Shown: positions 1 to 6,014 of the stretch, piece after piece | Layout: each line of letters starts with the position of its first letter | Numbering within the stretch: the stretch's first letter is position 1 | Assembly: GCA_030637775.1 (NCBI GenBank) | Contig: DAOWFY010000075.1 | Coordinates: forward strand, 1-9,400 | DNA length: 9,400 nucleotides | Direction: 5' to 3' | Source: DAOVGU01 sp030637775 [NCBI: bacterium] | GTDB lineage: Bacteria; Ratteibacteria; UBA8468 | Notes under the pieces: generated by a model | The model's input: only the letters and a program-made list of their open reading frames with translations | Told to the model about the DNA's origin: nothing | Databases searched by the model: none | Program-made: the position numbers and the translations under genes

Positions 1-1
1 A

Positions 2-1150
2 GCGGTTGGGATTAGCACGAAGAATTGTGCAAAGACAATTGAAAATGTAGTTAGAGTGGTTGACGAGGGATTGAAAAAATATTTTCCCGATAAGGAGGGC
101 TTAATTATTGTCTCCGATGGATTCTCAACAGATAAAACCAGGGATATTGCCGAAGGAATCAAGACAGAAAGTGAAAAGATAGTAAAGCAACAGGAAGGTT
201 CATTAGGTAAAGGGAATGGGGTAAAAACCATTTTTTCATTGAGTAAGGAAAACCAAGCGGAGGCGATTGCTTTAGTGGATGGGGATCTTACCAGTATTAA
301 GCCTGAGTGGATTAAGAGATTGCTTCTTCCTGTCTTAGAAGGAAATGACCTTGTTGTTCCCTTTTACCTGAGAGACAGGTATGATGGGGTGATTACCAAC
401 CAGATTGCTTTTCCTTTGACCAAGACCCTTTACGGGGTGAATATCAGACAGCCAATTGGAGGGGAATATGGGCTTTCCTCCCGCTATAGCCAGATCGCGC
501 TTTCCCATAAACTTTTCCCGGCAAAATTCGGTATTGACATCTTCTTAACCACAGTTGCCTGCTGCGAGGGAATGAAGATCGTGGAATCTGTATTAGGAAT
601 AAAGGAGCATGAGTCGACTAAAGAATATGAGGATCCGGAGAAACTCCTCGTTCCGATGTTCTATCAGGTTGTCGGCAGAATTTTTGAGTTGATTAGCTAC
701 TATAAAGAACATATTAAAAAGGTAAGAGGGATGAGAGAAATCGAAAGGATTGGTGTGATTCCTTCTGTAGCCCCGGCTCGGATCCCGGTGGATAAAGAGG
801 TGCTTTTGACTAAATTCAAGGCAAAATATGAGGAGTTCATTCAGGGAAAGAAGGAAGCAGAGTTTTTGGAGGAATTGCTTCCTTCCTTTGAGAAAATAGA
901 CAAGGAAAAGATAGAGAATTTTTCCTTACCTCTTGATCTCTGGGTGAAAGCGGTATATTATTCTATCAACGCTTTCCTTAAAGGAGAAGAAGTGATGAAT
1001 ATCCTGCGTGCTCTCTGGCAGGGCAGATTTATTGCTCTGGTAAAGGAGACCGAAAAAATGGATAACCAGGAGGCAGAAGATTATATCCAGAAACAGGTGG
1101 ACATATTTGCAAAATATAAATATTTGCTGCGAAAGTCTCAAGAAAGTTAA
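2..1150 (+). CDS. GT-A glycosyltransferase, glucosylglycerate/mannosylglycerate synthase-like (5' end missing)
   Basis: The reading frame is open to the left window edge, so the true start lies upstream. The first visible residues, VGISTKNCAKTIENVV, are the first beta strand of a GT-A fold and precede the GTG at 56. A nucleotide-binding SDGFSTDKT segment (about 113-139) and a DXD-like DGDL metal/nucleotide-sugar motif (about 278-289) follow. Then come YDGVITNQIAFPLTKTLYG and RQPIGGEYG, and a helical C-terminal domain (from about 800) containing LPLDLWVKAVYY and WQGRF. From memory, this two-part layout resembles the small GT-A group around glucosyl-3-phosphoglycerate, glucosylglycerate and mannosylglycerate synthases, which make compatible solutes from an NDP-sugar and a (phospho)glycerate. 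The donor and acceptor cannot be read from sequence. There is no signal peptide in the visible part, so it is probably cytoplasmic. The next two genes also handle sugars. The glycosyltransferase call is firm; the solute-synthase assignment is moderate. Confidence 0.8.
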   Translation, partial: AVGISTKNCAKTIENVVRVVDEGLKKYFPDKEGLIIVSDGFSTDKTRDIAEGIKTESEKIVKQQEGSLGKGNGVKTIFSLSKENQAEAIALVDGDLTSIKPEWIKRLLLPVLEGNDLVVPFYLRDRYDGVITNQIAFPLTKTLYGVNIRQPIGGEYGLSSRYSQIALSHKLFPAKFGIDIFLTTVACCEGMKIVESVLGIKEHESTKEYEDPEKLLVPMFYQVVGRIFELISYYKEHIKKVRGMREIERIGVIPSVAPARIPVDKEVLLTKFKAKYEEFIQGKKEAEFLEELLPSFEKIDKEKIENFSLPLDLWVKAVYYSINAFLKGEEVMNILRALWQGRFIALVKETEKMDNQEAEDYIQKQVDIFAKYKYLLRKSQES

Positions 1151-1174
1151 TCTACTAGCACATCCCTACTAAGA

Positions 1175-1183
1175 TAGTATAAT
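1175..1183 (+). promoter_or_regulatory. Putative -10 region upstream of the nucleotidyltransferase
   Basis: TATAAT at 1178-1183 sits within TAGTATAAT, a 9-mer also found before three other transcription units in this window. The hexamer 17 bp upstream (CTAGCA) is a poor -35. A transcript would start near 1190, giving a leader of under 20 nt. It suggests that the nucleotidyltransferase/GT4 pair can be transcribed independently of the preceding gene. Confidence 0.5.
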
Positions 1184-1207
1184 TAGTAAATAGCGGAATT
1201 TGTTAAA

Positions 1208-2137
1208 ATGAAAACAATAATTTTGGCCGGAGGATATGGCACTAGACTGCAACCAATAACTGCGGAAAGACCAAAATCCTTGCTCCCGGTGGCAGGGAAA
1301 CCAATTATTGAGTATATCTTATCCGCCACTGAATCTTTGGCGGGTGCGCCACCCTTCATTTCGACAAATAAAAGATTCCTTTCCGCTTTCAGAAAGTGGC
1401 AAAGGAATAGTCCTTTTTCTGTAAAGATTATCACCGAACCAACAATGTCAGAAAGCGAGAAATTGGGCACAGTTGGATCTTTAAATTTCCTGGTAAGAAA
1501 AAAGAGAATAAGAGATGATCTCCTGGTCATTGCCGGAGACAATATCTTTGAGTTCGATTTAAAGGATTTCGTCAACTCCTTTCAGGATAAATTCCTTATT
1601 GCTATCTACGATATTAAGGATAAGGAAAAGATTAAAAGGAAGTATGGCAATGTGGAGATCGATGAAAAAGGAAGAATCATCGATTTCATTGAAAAACCTT
1701 CTTCTCCTAAAACAACTTTGGTTAGCACCGCCTGTTATATCTTTCCAAAAAGAGTATTGGACACAATACCGGAATTTTTAAGTCAGACGGAAAAAGGGAA
1801 GGATGCGATGGGATATTTCTGCAGTTGGCTGCTAAAGGAGAAAAAAATTCCTATCCAGAGTTTTGTCTTTAAAGATGCTTGGTTTGATATCGGAAGCAGA
1901 GTTTCCTATTTAGCCGCGAATAGATACTACCTGAAAGGAGAAAGCTATTCAGGCAAAAAGAGTGAAATTATCAACTCAAAGGTAACCGATAGCATCATTT
2001 TTGATGAGGTGGTATTACAGAACTGCGAGATTACCTCCTGCGTTATTGACGATTATTGCCGCATTTCCAACCTAAAGTTAAAAGAATGCCTTATTGGTAA
2101 AGGCACCATTATCAAAGGGATTCCAGGTATCCGATGA
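1208..2137 (+). CDS. Sugar-phosphate nucleotidyltransferase (NDP-sugar pyrophosphorylase family)
   Basis: Likely condenses a sugar 1-phosphate with an NTP to give an NDP-sugar and pyrophosphate, in the cytoplasm. The N-terminus carries the family signature AGGYGTRL (residues 7-14) followed by ERPKSLLPV (20-28) with the catalytic/phosphate-binding Lys. LGTVGSL (86-92) contacts the base, GDN (110-112) is the metal-binding position, and EKP (162-164) and AWFDIGS (224-230) are later conserved blocks. Residues about 256-305 are short hexapeptide-like beta-helix repeats (NSKVTDSII, NCEITSCVI, LKECLIGKGT), a truncated version of the C-terminal helix of GlmU- and ManC-like relatives. At 309 aa it matches compact glucose-1-phosphate thymidylyl/uridylyltransferases and archaeal-type mannose-1-phosphate guanylyltransferases, so the nucleotide and sugar remain open. 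The ATG at 1208 is chosen because the motif begins at residue 4. The Shine-Dalgarno sequence is weak. Its stop overlaps the GT4 start (ATGA). Confidence 0.9.
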   Translation: MKTIILAGGYGTRLQPITAERPKSLLPVAGKPIIEYILSATESLAGAPPFISTNKRFLSAFRKWQRNSPFSVKIITEPTMSESEKLGTVGSLNFLVRKKRIRDDLLVIAGDNIFEFDLKDFVNSFQDKFLIAIYDIKDKEKIKRKYGNVEIDEKGRIIDFIEKPSSPKTTLVSTACYIFPKRVLDTIPEFLSQTEKGKDAMGYFCSWLLKEKKIPIQSFVFKDAWFDIGSRVSYLAANRYYLKGESYSGKKSEIINSKVTDSIIFDEVVLQNCEITSCVIDDYCRISNLKLKECLIGKGTIIKGIPGIR

Positions 2138-3387
2138 AACCAGGAATTGCTTTTATTCATTACAGTTGCCCGCCGGTGGTTGGTGGCGTGGAGTTTGTCC
2201 TGGAAAGCCAGAGCAAGCTATTTGCGAATAATGGATACAAGGTGAAGGTTATTGTCGGCAAGGGAGAGAAATTCGCTCCGGATATAGAAATAACGCTTAT
2301 TCCGGAGATTGATTCTACCCATCCTTTAAATCGGAAGGTAAATGAAGAAATAAAGAAAGGAGACTTTAAGGAATTCTATCGGTTAAGGGAGAAAATAGGA
2401 AGATCTTTAAAAAAAGAATTGAAGAATTGCAATATCGTGATCTGCCACAATATTCTCTCTATGCCATTTAATCTTGCCTTGATGGCTGCTTTACACCAGC
2501 TTATTCCCCGATTAAAGAAAAGATTTATTGCCTGGGTCCACGATTCACCTTTAATTGACCCTACCTACAGGGATTATATTGAGTCTGTCCCGATGGAAAA
2601 ATATCCCTGGAATCTTCTCACAAAACCTTTGAAGTCGATAGAATATGTTACCATCTCAAAACTGCGGCAAGGTCAGCTTGCTGAGATCTGGGGTTTAAAA
2701 AAGAAAAGGATTAAGGTCATTCCTAATGGTGTGGATATCGCCAAATTTCTCAATCTTTCCCCACAAGCGGTTCATCTCTTCCAGGGGTTAAAATTGGGGG
2801 ATGGTTTAACCATTCTTTTTCCCGCCAGGGTCATTAAACGCAAGAATATTGAGTTAGCAATTAGAATCATTAAGAGTCTTTCGGAAAAAGGGGTAAATCC
2901 TAAACTAATTATCACCGGACCTCCCGACCCCCATATTAAAAAAGGAAAAGATTATTTTACTTTTCTTAAAAATCTTGTCAAAAAATTGTCCTTAAAGAAG
3001 GAGGTTATTTTTCTTTATGATGTCGTTGACCCTTTTACTAAAAAGCGATTGAAGGTGGGATTGAAACTTCTGCGGGATCTCTATCTCCTTTCTGACCTAC
3101 TTCTGGTTACCAGTTATCAGGAAGGATTTGGCATTCCCATCCTGGAGGCGGGATTGGTAAAAAGACCTATCTTTACGTCAGATATTGCTCCCTTACCCGA
3201 GGTAGGAGGCAGGGAAGTCAACTACTTTAGCCTAAAGGAGAACCCTAAAGAAATTGCCAGGCGGATCATCAAGTTCTCTACCTCTGATCAAGCGTCTCTT
3301 CTCTTCAAAAAGATTGTCACCCAATACAGTTGGGAGAAAATCTTTAAGGAAAGGATAGAACCTTTAGTCCTCGGAGAAAAAGATTGA
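2134..3387 (+). CDS. GT4-family (GT-B) glycosyltransferase
   Basis: A 417-aa retaining-type glycosyltransferase of the GT4 family. The N-terminal Rossmann half begins GIAFIHYSCPPVVGGVE, with the glycine-rich acceptor loop GGVE at residues 17-20. AWVHDSP (133-139) and VIPNGVD (195-201) are standard landmarks before the donor domain. FPARVIKRKN (229-238) supplies the Arg/Lys that hold the donor diphosphate, and EGFGIPILEA (330-339) is the E-x7-E motif with E330 and E338. IAPLPEVGG (351-359) closes the active site. No membrane segment or signal peptide is evident. Start ATG 2134 overlaps the preceding stop by four bases, so the protein is likely made with the nucleotidyltransferase and may use its product. 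In context it may extend the glycoside started by the first gene, for example a mannosyl transfer onto a glucosylglycerate-type acceptor, but a surface-glycan role is equally compatible. Its last 44 bases overlap the convergent gene at 3344. Confidence 0.92.
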   Translation: MKPGIAFIHYSCPPVVGGVEFVLESQSKLFANNGYKVKVIVGKGEKFAPDIEITLIPEIDSTHPLNRKVNEEIKKGDFKEFYRLREKIGRSLKKELKNCNIVICHNILSMPFNLALMAALHQLIPRLKKRFIAWVHDSPLIDPTYRDYIESVPMEKYPWNLLTKPLKSIEYVTISKLRQGQLAEIWGLKKKRIKVIPNGVDIAKFLNLSPQAVHLFQGLKLGDGLTILFPARVIKRKNIELAIRIIKSLSEKGVNPKLIITGPPDPHIKKGKDYFTFLKNLVKKLSLKKEVIFLYDVVDPFTKKRLKVGLKLLRDLYLLSDLLLVTSYQEGFGIPILEAGLVKRPIFTSDIAPLPEVGGREVNYFSLKENPKEIARRIIKFSTSDQASLLFKKIVTQYSWEKIFKERIEPLVLGEKD

Positions 3388-4000
3388 TACCAAAGATGAT
3401 CAGGATAGCCCCGCAAAGGTAGCGAAAGATCTTAAGAGCTTTAGGTGACCTTATTAACTTAGAGGGAAGGGCAGAGGCGAGGGTTCCTAAAAGCAATAAG
3501 GGGGAGAAAAAGGTCCCGATTCCAAAGGAGAAAGCATACAATAGCCCTTCAAAGGCGTTTTTTGCGATGCAGCCAATATAGGTAAAAATGGCAATGAGGG
3601 GAGCACAGGGGGAAAGTCCGATGAGAAGACCCAGCAGGAGAATGCTTCTGCTGCTCTTTTTCTCAAGATGATGTTTTAAGATCCGGCAGAGAGGTTTTTG
3701 AGAACTTCTGAAAAAAATCTCCATTCCGATAATAATTATAAAGATTGCGGTTAAAAAATAGATTACTTGCGAAGAGAAAAAATGGTCGATGGTGCGGAAG
3801 GTGATCGTTATTAAAAGACCCAGAAGGGCTACCGCTAAAAGTCTGGCTAAAGAAAAGATAACGGTTATCTTCAGACCGCTCTGCCAGTTGGTTTTGGTTC
3901 CAGCAATATAGGGCAGGATGATGGGACCGCAAAAGAGAAGGCAGGGTCCCCAGCCCATAAGAAGACCGGCCATCAACAGCTTGGTTAAATCCGCAGCCAT
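3344..4000 (-). CDS. CcdA/DsbD-like (DsbD_2 / TauE-SafE type) integral membrane protein
   Basis: A 218-aa hydrophobic protein with about six membrane segments in two similar halves. The first half starts with GWGPCLLFCGP (residues 16-26) and the second with GLSPCAP (128-134). One proline-cysteine pair per half (C20, C132) is the hallmark of CcdA and the central domain of DsbD. Those proteins pass electrons from cytoplasmic thioredoxin across the membrane to periplasmic thiol proteins, such as those of cytochrome c maturation. The family is often annotated as sulfite exporter TauE/SafE, and this sequence does not separate the two readings. ATG at 4000 shares a base with the stop of the upstream UroD-family relic (TAATG), with a GGAAG ribosome site nearby, so expression probably depends on read-through of that relic. 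No thioredoxin or cytochrome gene is adjacent. The 3' end overlaps the convergent GT4 gene by 44 bases. Confidence 0.78.
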   Translation of the reverse strand: MAADLTKLLMAGLLMGWGPCLLFCGPIILPYIAGTKTNWQSGLKITVIFSLARLLAVALLGLLITITFRTIDHFFSSQVIYFLTAIFIIIIGMEIFFRSSQKPLCRILKHHLEKKSSRSILLLGLLIGLSPCAPLIAIFTYIGCIAKNAFEGLLYAFSFGIGTFFSPLLLLGTLASALPSKLIRSPKALKIFRYLCGAILIIFGINLFLRGLKVLSFP

Positions 4001-4538
4001 TATTTTCTTCCTGCCTCGTACATCGCAATGATATTCTCTGTGGGGATATCTGGCTGCAGATTATGACTGGGAGCCAAGATAAAGCCCCCATCCTTTCCCA
4101 AGGTTTCGATGCGCGATTTCACTTCCTTCTTCACCTCTTCTGCCGTACCTACGGGCAAGGTCTTCTGGACATCGATGGAACCATGAAAGCAAATATCCTT
4201 GCCGAATTCCCTCTTTAATTCTTCTGGCGCCATTCCTTTTGCTCTGGTTTGAATCAGATTTAGAATATCAAGACCAATCTCAATAAAGTCCGGGATAAAT
4301 TCCCTGATAGTCAAAAGGCTCTATCTCGGGCCAGGGGTGGTTCTCTATTTTCTGCGTTCTTTACCTCTGCCAATGGCGATTCAACTACCTCTAAGTAACT
4401 ACCTTTCCTCCAAGCGATCTTTCTTCTCTTCACTCCCCAGATATCTTTATAGGTTCCATCCGGCAACTTTTGCTGACGATCAGGTTCTTTATGGCTTAAA
4501 GAAAAAAGGATTCTTTCCTTGGAATTTTTTTCTTCCAT
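4000..4538 (-). pseudogene. Decayed UroD-family (uroporphyrinogen decarboxylase-like methyltransferase) gene
   Basis: Two fragments of one family lie head to tail. The N-terminal piece (4538 down to about 4320) begins with KERILFSLSHKEPDR, then LPDGTYKDIWGVKRR and YLEVVESPLAEV. Reading the next bases in another frame gives NHPWPEIEPFDY, the expected continuation, so there is a frameshift near 4340. The C-terminal piece (about 4310 to 4000) reads REFIPDFIEIGLDILN, then LIQTRAKGM, LKREFGKD, HGSIDVQKTLP and SHNLQPDIPTENI. It ends the way UroD/MtaA/MtbA-like proteins do. Family members are about 340-380 aa; here roughly 170 central residues are gone, and tens more seem lost between PDR and LPDGT. 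The intact family includes heme UroD and corrinoid-linked methyltransferases; the HGSIDVQ and HNLQPD style favours the latter. The short open frames at 4000-4314 (TTG start) and 4311-4538 should not be taken as two real genes. The stop is coupled to the following membrane-protein gene. Confidence 0.85.
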
Positions 4539-4547
4539 TTAAATTTG

Positions 4548-4576
4548 ATTATACTACAAAGAGGAAAAAATGGAAA
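4548..4576 (-). promoter_or_regulatory. Promoter of the UroD relic / membrane-protein unit
   Basis: On the minus strand, TTTCCA (4571-4576) and TATAAT (4548-4553) are separated by exactly 17 bp. The -10 is again part of TAGTATAAT. The -10 ends only nine bases before the ATG at 4538, so the expected transcript would be leaderless or nearly so, and no Shine-Dalgarno sequence is present. Confidence 0.6.
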
Positions 4577-4599
4577 AATAAAGAATAATATGGTAAAAT
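4571..4599 (+). promoter_or_regulatory. Candidate promoter of the small basic protein gene
   Basis: TGGAAA (4571-4576), then 17 bp, then TAAAAT (4594-4599), preceded by TG in the extended -10 position (TGGTAAAAT). The -35 occupies the same six bases as the -35 of the divergent promoter, so the two would compete for polymerase. The leader would be just over 100 nt. The support is sequence resemblance only. Confidence 0.35.
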
Positions 4600-4603
4600 G
4601 CTT

Positions 4604-4701
4604 AATTAACAAAATTAACAAAATTGTAGTTGCTCAATTTGCTACAAGCTTAAGCTGAAAGACTAATTACGCATATTCCTACTGAAGTGAGCGAATAGGA
4701 A
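4604..4701 (+). repeat. Cluster of short direct and inverted repeats upstream of 4714
   Basis: Four elements are packed into about 100 bases. AATTAACAA occurs twice in tandem (4604-4612, 4613-4621), followed by a further AATT. TTGTAG (4624-4629) is inverted as CTACAA (4642-4647). AGCTTAAGCT (4647-4656) is a perfect 10-bp palindrome. TTCCTA (4676-4681) is inverted as TAGGAA (4696-4701), just before the ribosome site AAGGAG. The cluster lies in the presumed leader of the small protein gene. It could be operators or leader RNA structure; no known riboswitch was recognised. Confidence 0.4.
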
Positions 4702-4713
4702 AGGAGCGGAATT

Positions 4714-4983
4714 ATGAGTGAGGAAAAAGAGGAAAGGGTCGAGAAGATTCCTGTAACTTCTCCCTTAAAGGTAATTGACTACCGCACCCTCTCCAAGGGT
4801 TTCGGCTGGTGGTCGGCAGCGGTCTTGGTAGAATCCTGGGGAAGGAAGCAGATCGTCTTTTATCTCTGGCAGAGAAAAAAGAAGGGTTGGGCCAGGAAGC
4901 AGAAGTTTGCTATCCGCGATGCCCAGCAATGGGATAATTTGGTTGATGCAGCAAGTGATCTTTTGCCAAAATTAGAGAAATAG
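4714..4983 (+). CDS. Small basic conserved-looking protein of unknown function
   Basis: An 89-aa protein with an acidic/charged N-terminus and a basic, aromatic core: WWSAAVLVESWGRKQ, then YLWQRKKKGWARKQKFAIRD, then QQWDNLVDAASDLLPKLEK. Alternating hydrophobic/polar residues predict a three- to four-stranded sheet followed by one C-terminal helix. That shape, with a basic sheet and a W in the helix start, recalls PC4-like single-strand nucleic-acid-binding domains, but this is resemblance by eye only. ATG 4714 is well supported by AAAGGAG seven bases upstream. There is no signal peptide and no cysteine. It stands alone between a divergent and a convergent gene, so context gives no role. Its stop overlaps the convergent exchanger gene by 12 bases. 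The clean Shine-Dalgarno sequence and protein-like composition make it a real gene. Confidence 0.75.
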   Translation: MSEEKEERVEKIPVTSPLKVIDYRTLSKGFGWWSAAVLVESWGRKQIVFYLWQRKKKGWARKQKFAIRDAQQWDNLVDAASDLLPKLEK

Positions 4984-5889
4984 AAAAAGAAGGTAGCTAC
5001 AATAGATTGAAAAAAGAACTATTCCTTCCCAGCGTTGGTATTTTTTCTTTGTATATCCGAAAACAATCATCAAAGACATTAAAAGAAGCATCATCGGCAG
5101 GATCAGAGATTTTGCTTGTGGTCCTATTAGTAAGGGAGAGATAAATGCGGAGGTCCCTACCACTAAAAGAATGTCAAAGATATTAGCTCCAATAATATTG
5201 GCGGCCGAAATCTCTATCTGACCTTTAAAAAGAGCGGTAAGGGAGGTAATCAGTTCTGGCAAGGAGGTACCTAAAGCAATTAGAGAGGCCGAAATTATCA
5301 ATTCCGGTATCCCTAAGGACGCCGCAATCTTTACCCCGGAGAAGACCAAAACTCTGCTTCCTCCCACCACCAAAGTCGCTCCCAAAATGAAGAAAAGAAG
5401 ATTTTTTACAAGAGGAAATTCCTTTTTTCTTTGATACTTTTCCTTCACCTTTTTGAAGGAAAACCAGAGATAGGCTACCAGGCAGGCAAGGAGAAGGAGA
5501 CCTCCTGACCTGCTGATCACTCCCAATCGAGACAAAAGATAGAGAAGAAATCCTGCGGCCAGCATCATCAGCCCTTGCTCTAAAAGAATTTCCCTCTTGA
5601 TCGCGATGGTAGAAAGGAGTACGCAAAATCCGAAGAGCCCGATATTGCAAACCACCGAGCCCGTCGCATTTCCTAATGCCATCTGAGGATGATTACTTAA
5701 GGCAGCAAAGGAGGAAACACACAGCTCCGGAGCCGTTGTGGCTAAGCTGACAATTGTTACCCCGATGAGGCCCTTGGAAATTCCTACCCCTTCGGCAATA
5801 GCAACAGCCGAACCTACGAACCAATCTGCACCTTTAAGAATGATAAAAACAGTGAGAGAAAAAATTATTATTTGAATGGTAAGATTCAT
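4972..5889 (-). CDS. CaCA-family Na+/Ca2+ (cation) exchanger, YrbG-like
   Basis: A roughly 305-aa inner-membrane antiporter with about ten membrane segments in two inverted halves joined by a short basic cytoplasmic loop (FSFKKVKEKYQRKKE, about residues 145-159 counted from the GTG at 5892). Each half carries an alpha repeat. Alpha-1 reads GVTIVSLATTAPEL ... GNATGSVVCNIG and alpha-2 reads IALGTSLPELITS ... GANIFDIL. The ion-binding positions known from the archaeal exchanger NCX_Mj are kept: Glu in both PEL motifs, Asn after GS in alpha-1, Asp in alpha-2. Alpha-1 is the more divergent repeat, with TTAPEL replacing the usual GTSLPEL. Members exchange Ca2+ for Na+ or H+; the coupling ion cannot be inferred here. 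The frame could begin at GTG 5892, but the adjacent ATG 5889 is preferred. No good Shine-Dalgarno sequence precedes either. It is transcribed divergently from porA. Confidence 0.9.
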   Translation of the reverse strand: MNLTIQIIIFSLTVFIILKGADWFVGSAVAIAEGVGISKGLIGVTIVSLATTAPELCVSSFAALSNHPQMALGNATGSVVCNIGLFGFCVLLSTIAIKREILLEQGLMMLAAGFLLYLLSRLGVISRSGGLLLLACLVAYLWFSFKKVKEKYQRKKEFPLVKNLLFFILGATLVVGGSRVLVFSGVKIAASLGIPELIISASLIALGTSLPELITSLTALFKGQIEISAANIIGANIFDILLVVGTSAFISPLLIGPQAKSLILPMMLLLMSLMIVFGYTKKKYQRWEGIVLFSIYCSYLLFLFL

Positions 5890-5912
5890 CACAGCAAAAC
5901 TATACCATACTT

Positions 5913-5940
5913 TTGACTTTTATGAGAAATTTACTATAAT
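5913..5940 (+). promoter_or_regulatory. Sigma-70-type promoter of the porAB unit
   Basis: TTGACT (5913-5918) and TATAAT (5935-5940) are separated by 16 bp, the closest match to the consensus promoter in the window. Transcription should start near 5947, leaving a leader of about 68 nt. A strong GGAGG lies at 6006-6010 before the ATG. It lies in the gap between the divergent exchanger gene and porA. Confidence 0.75.
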
Positions 5941-6014
5941 GTAAGAAGAAAATGAGAAACATATTTGATCGCAGTGACCATTAACTGAACTTTTAAAAAT
6001 ATTGAGGAGGAAAG

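Noticed and set aside
1183-1575. Minus-strand open frame of 130 codons
   Set aside because: It lies wholly opposite the nucleotidyltransferase, whose motifs are unmistakable, and has no ribosome site or recognisable family features.
3663-4091. Minus-strand open frame of 142 codons spanning the membrane protein start
   Set aside because: It is in another frame over the CcdA-like gene and the UroD C-terminus, both supported by motifs; its own composition is not protein-like.
4337-4588. Plus-strand open frame of 83 codons
   Set aside because: It is antisense to the N-terminal UroD fragment, has no Shine-Dalgarno sequence and runs into the AT-rich intergenic region.
4600-4713. Known riboswitch or T-box in the leader of the small protein
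   Set aside because: Hairpins can be drawn, but none of the conserved cores I know (T-box, SAM, TPP, fluoride, c-di-GMP, glycine) is present.
5225-5650. Minus-strand open frame of 141 codons
   Set aside because: It is an out-of-frame shadow of the exchanger gene on the same strand.
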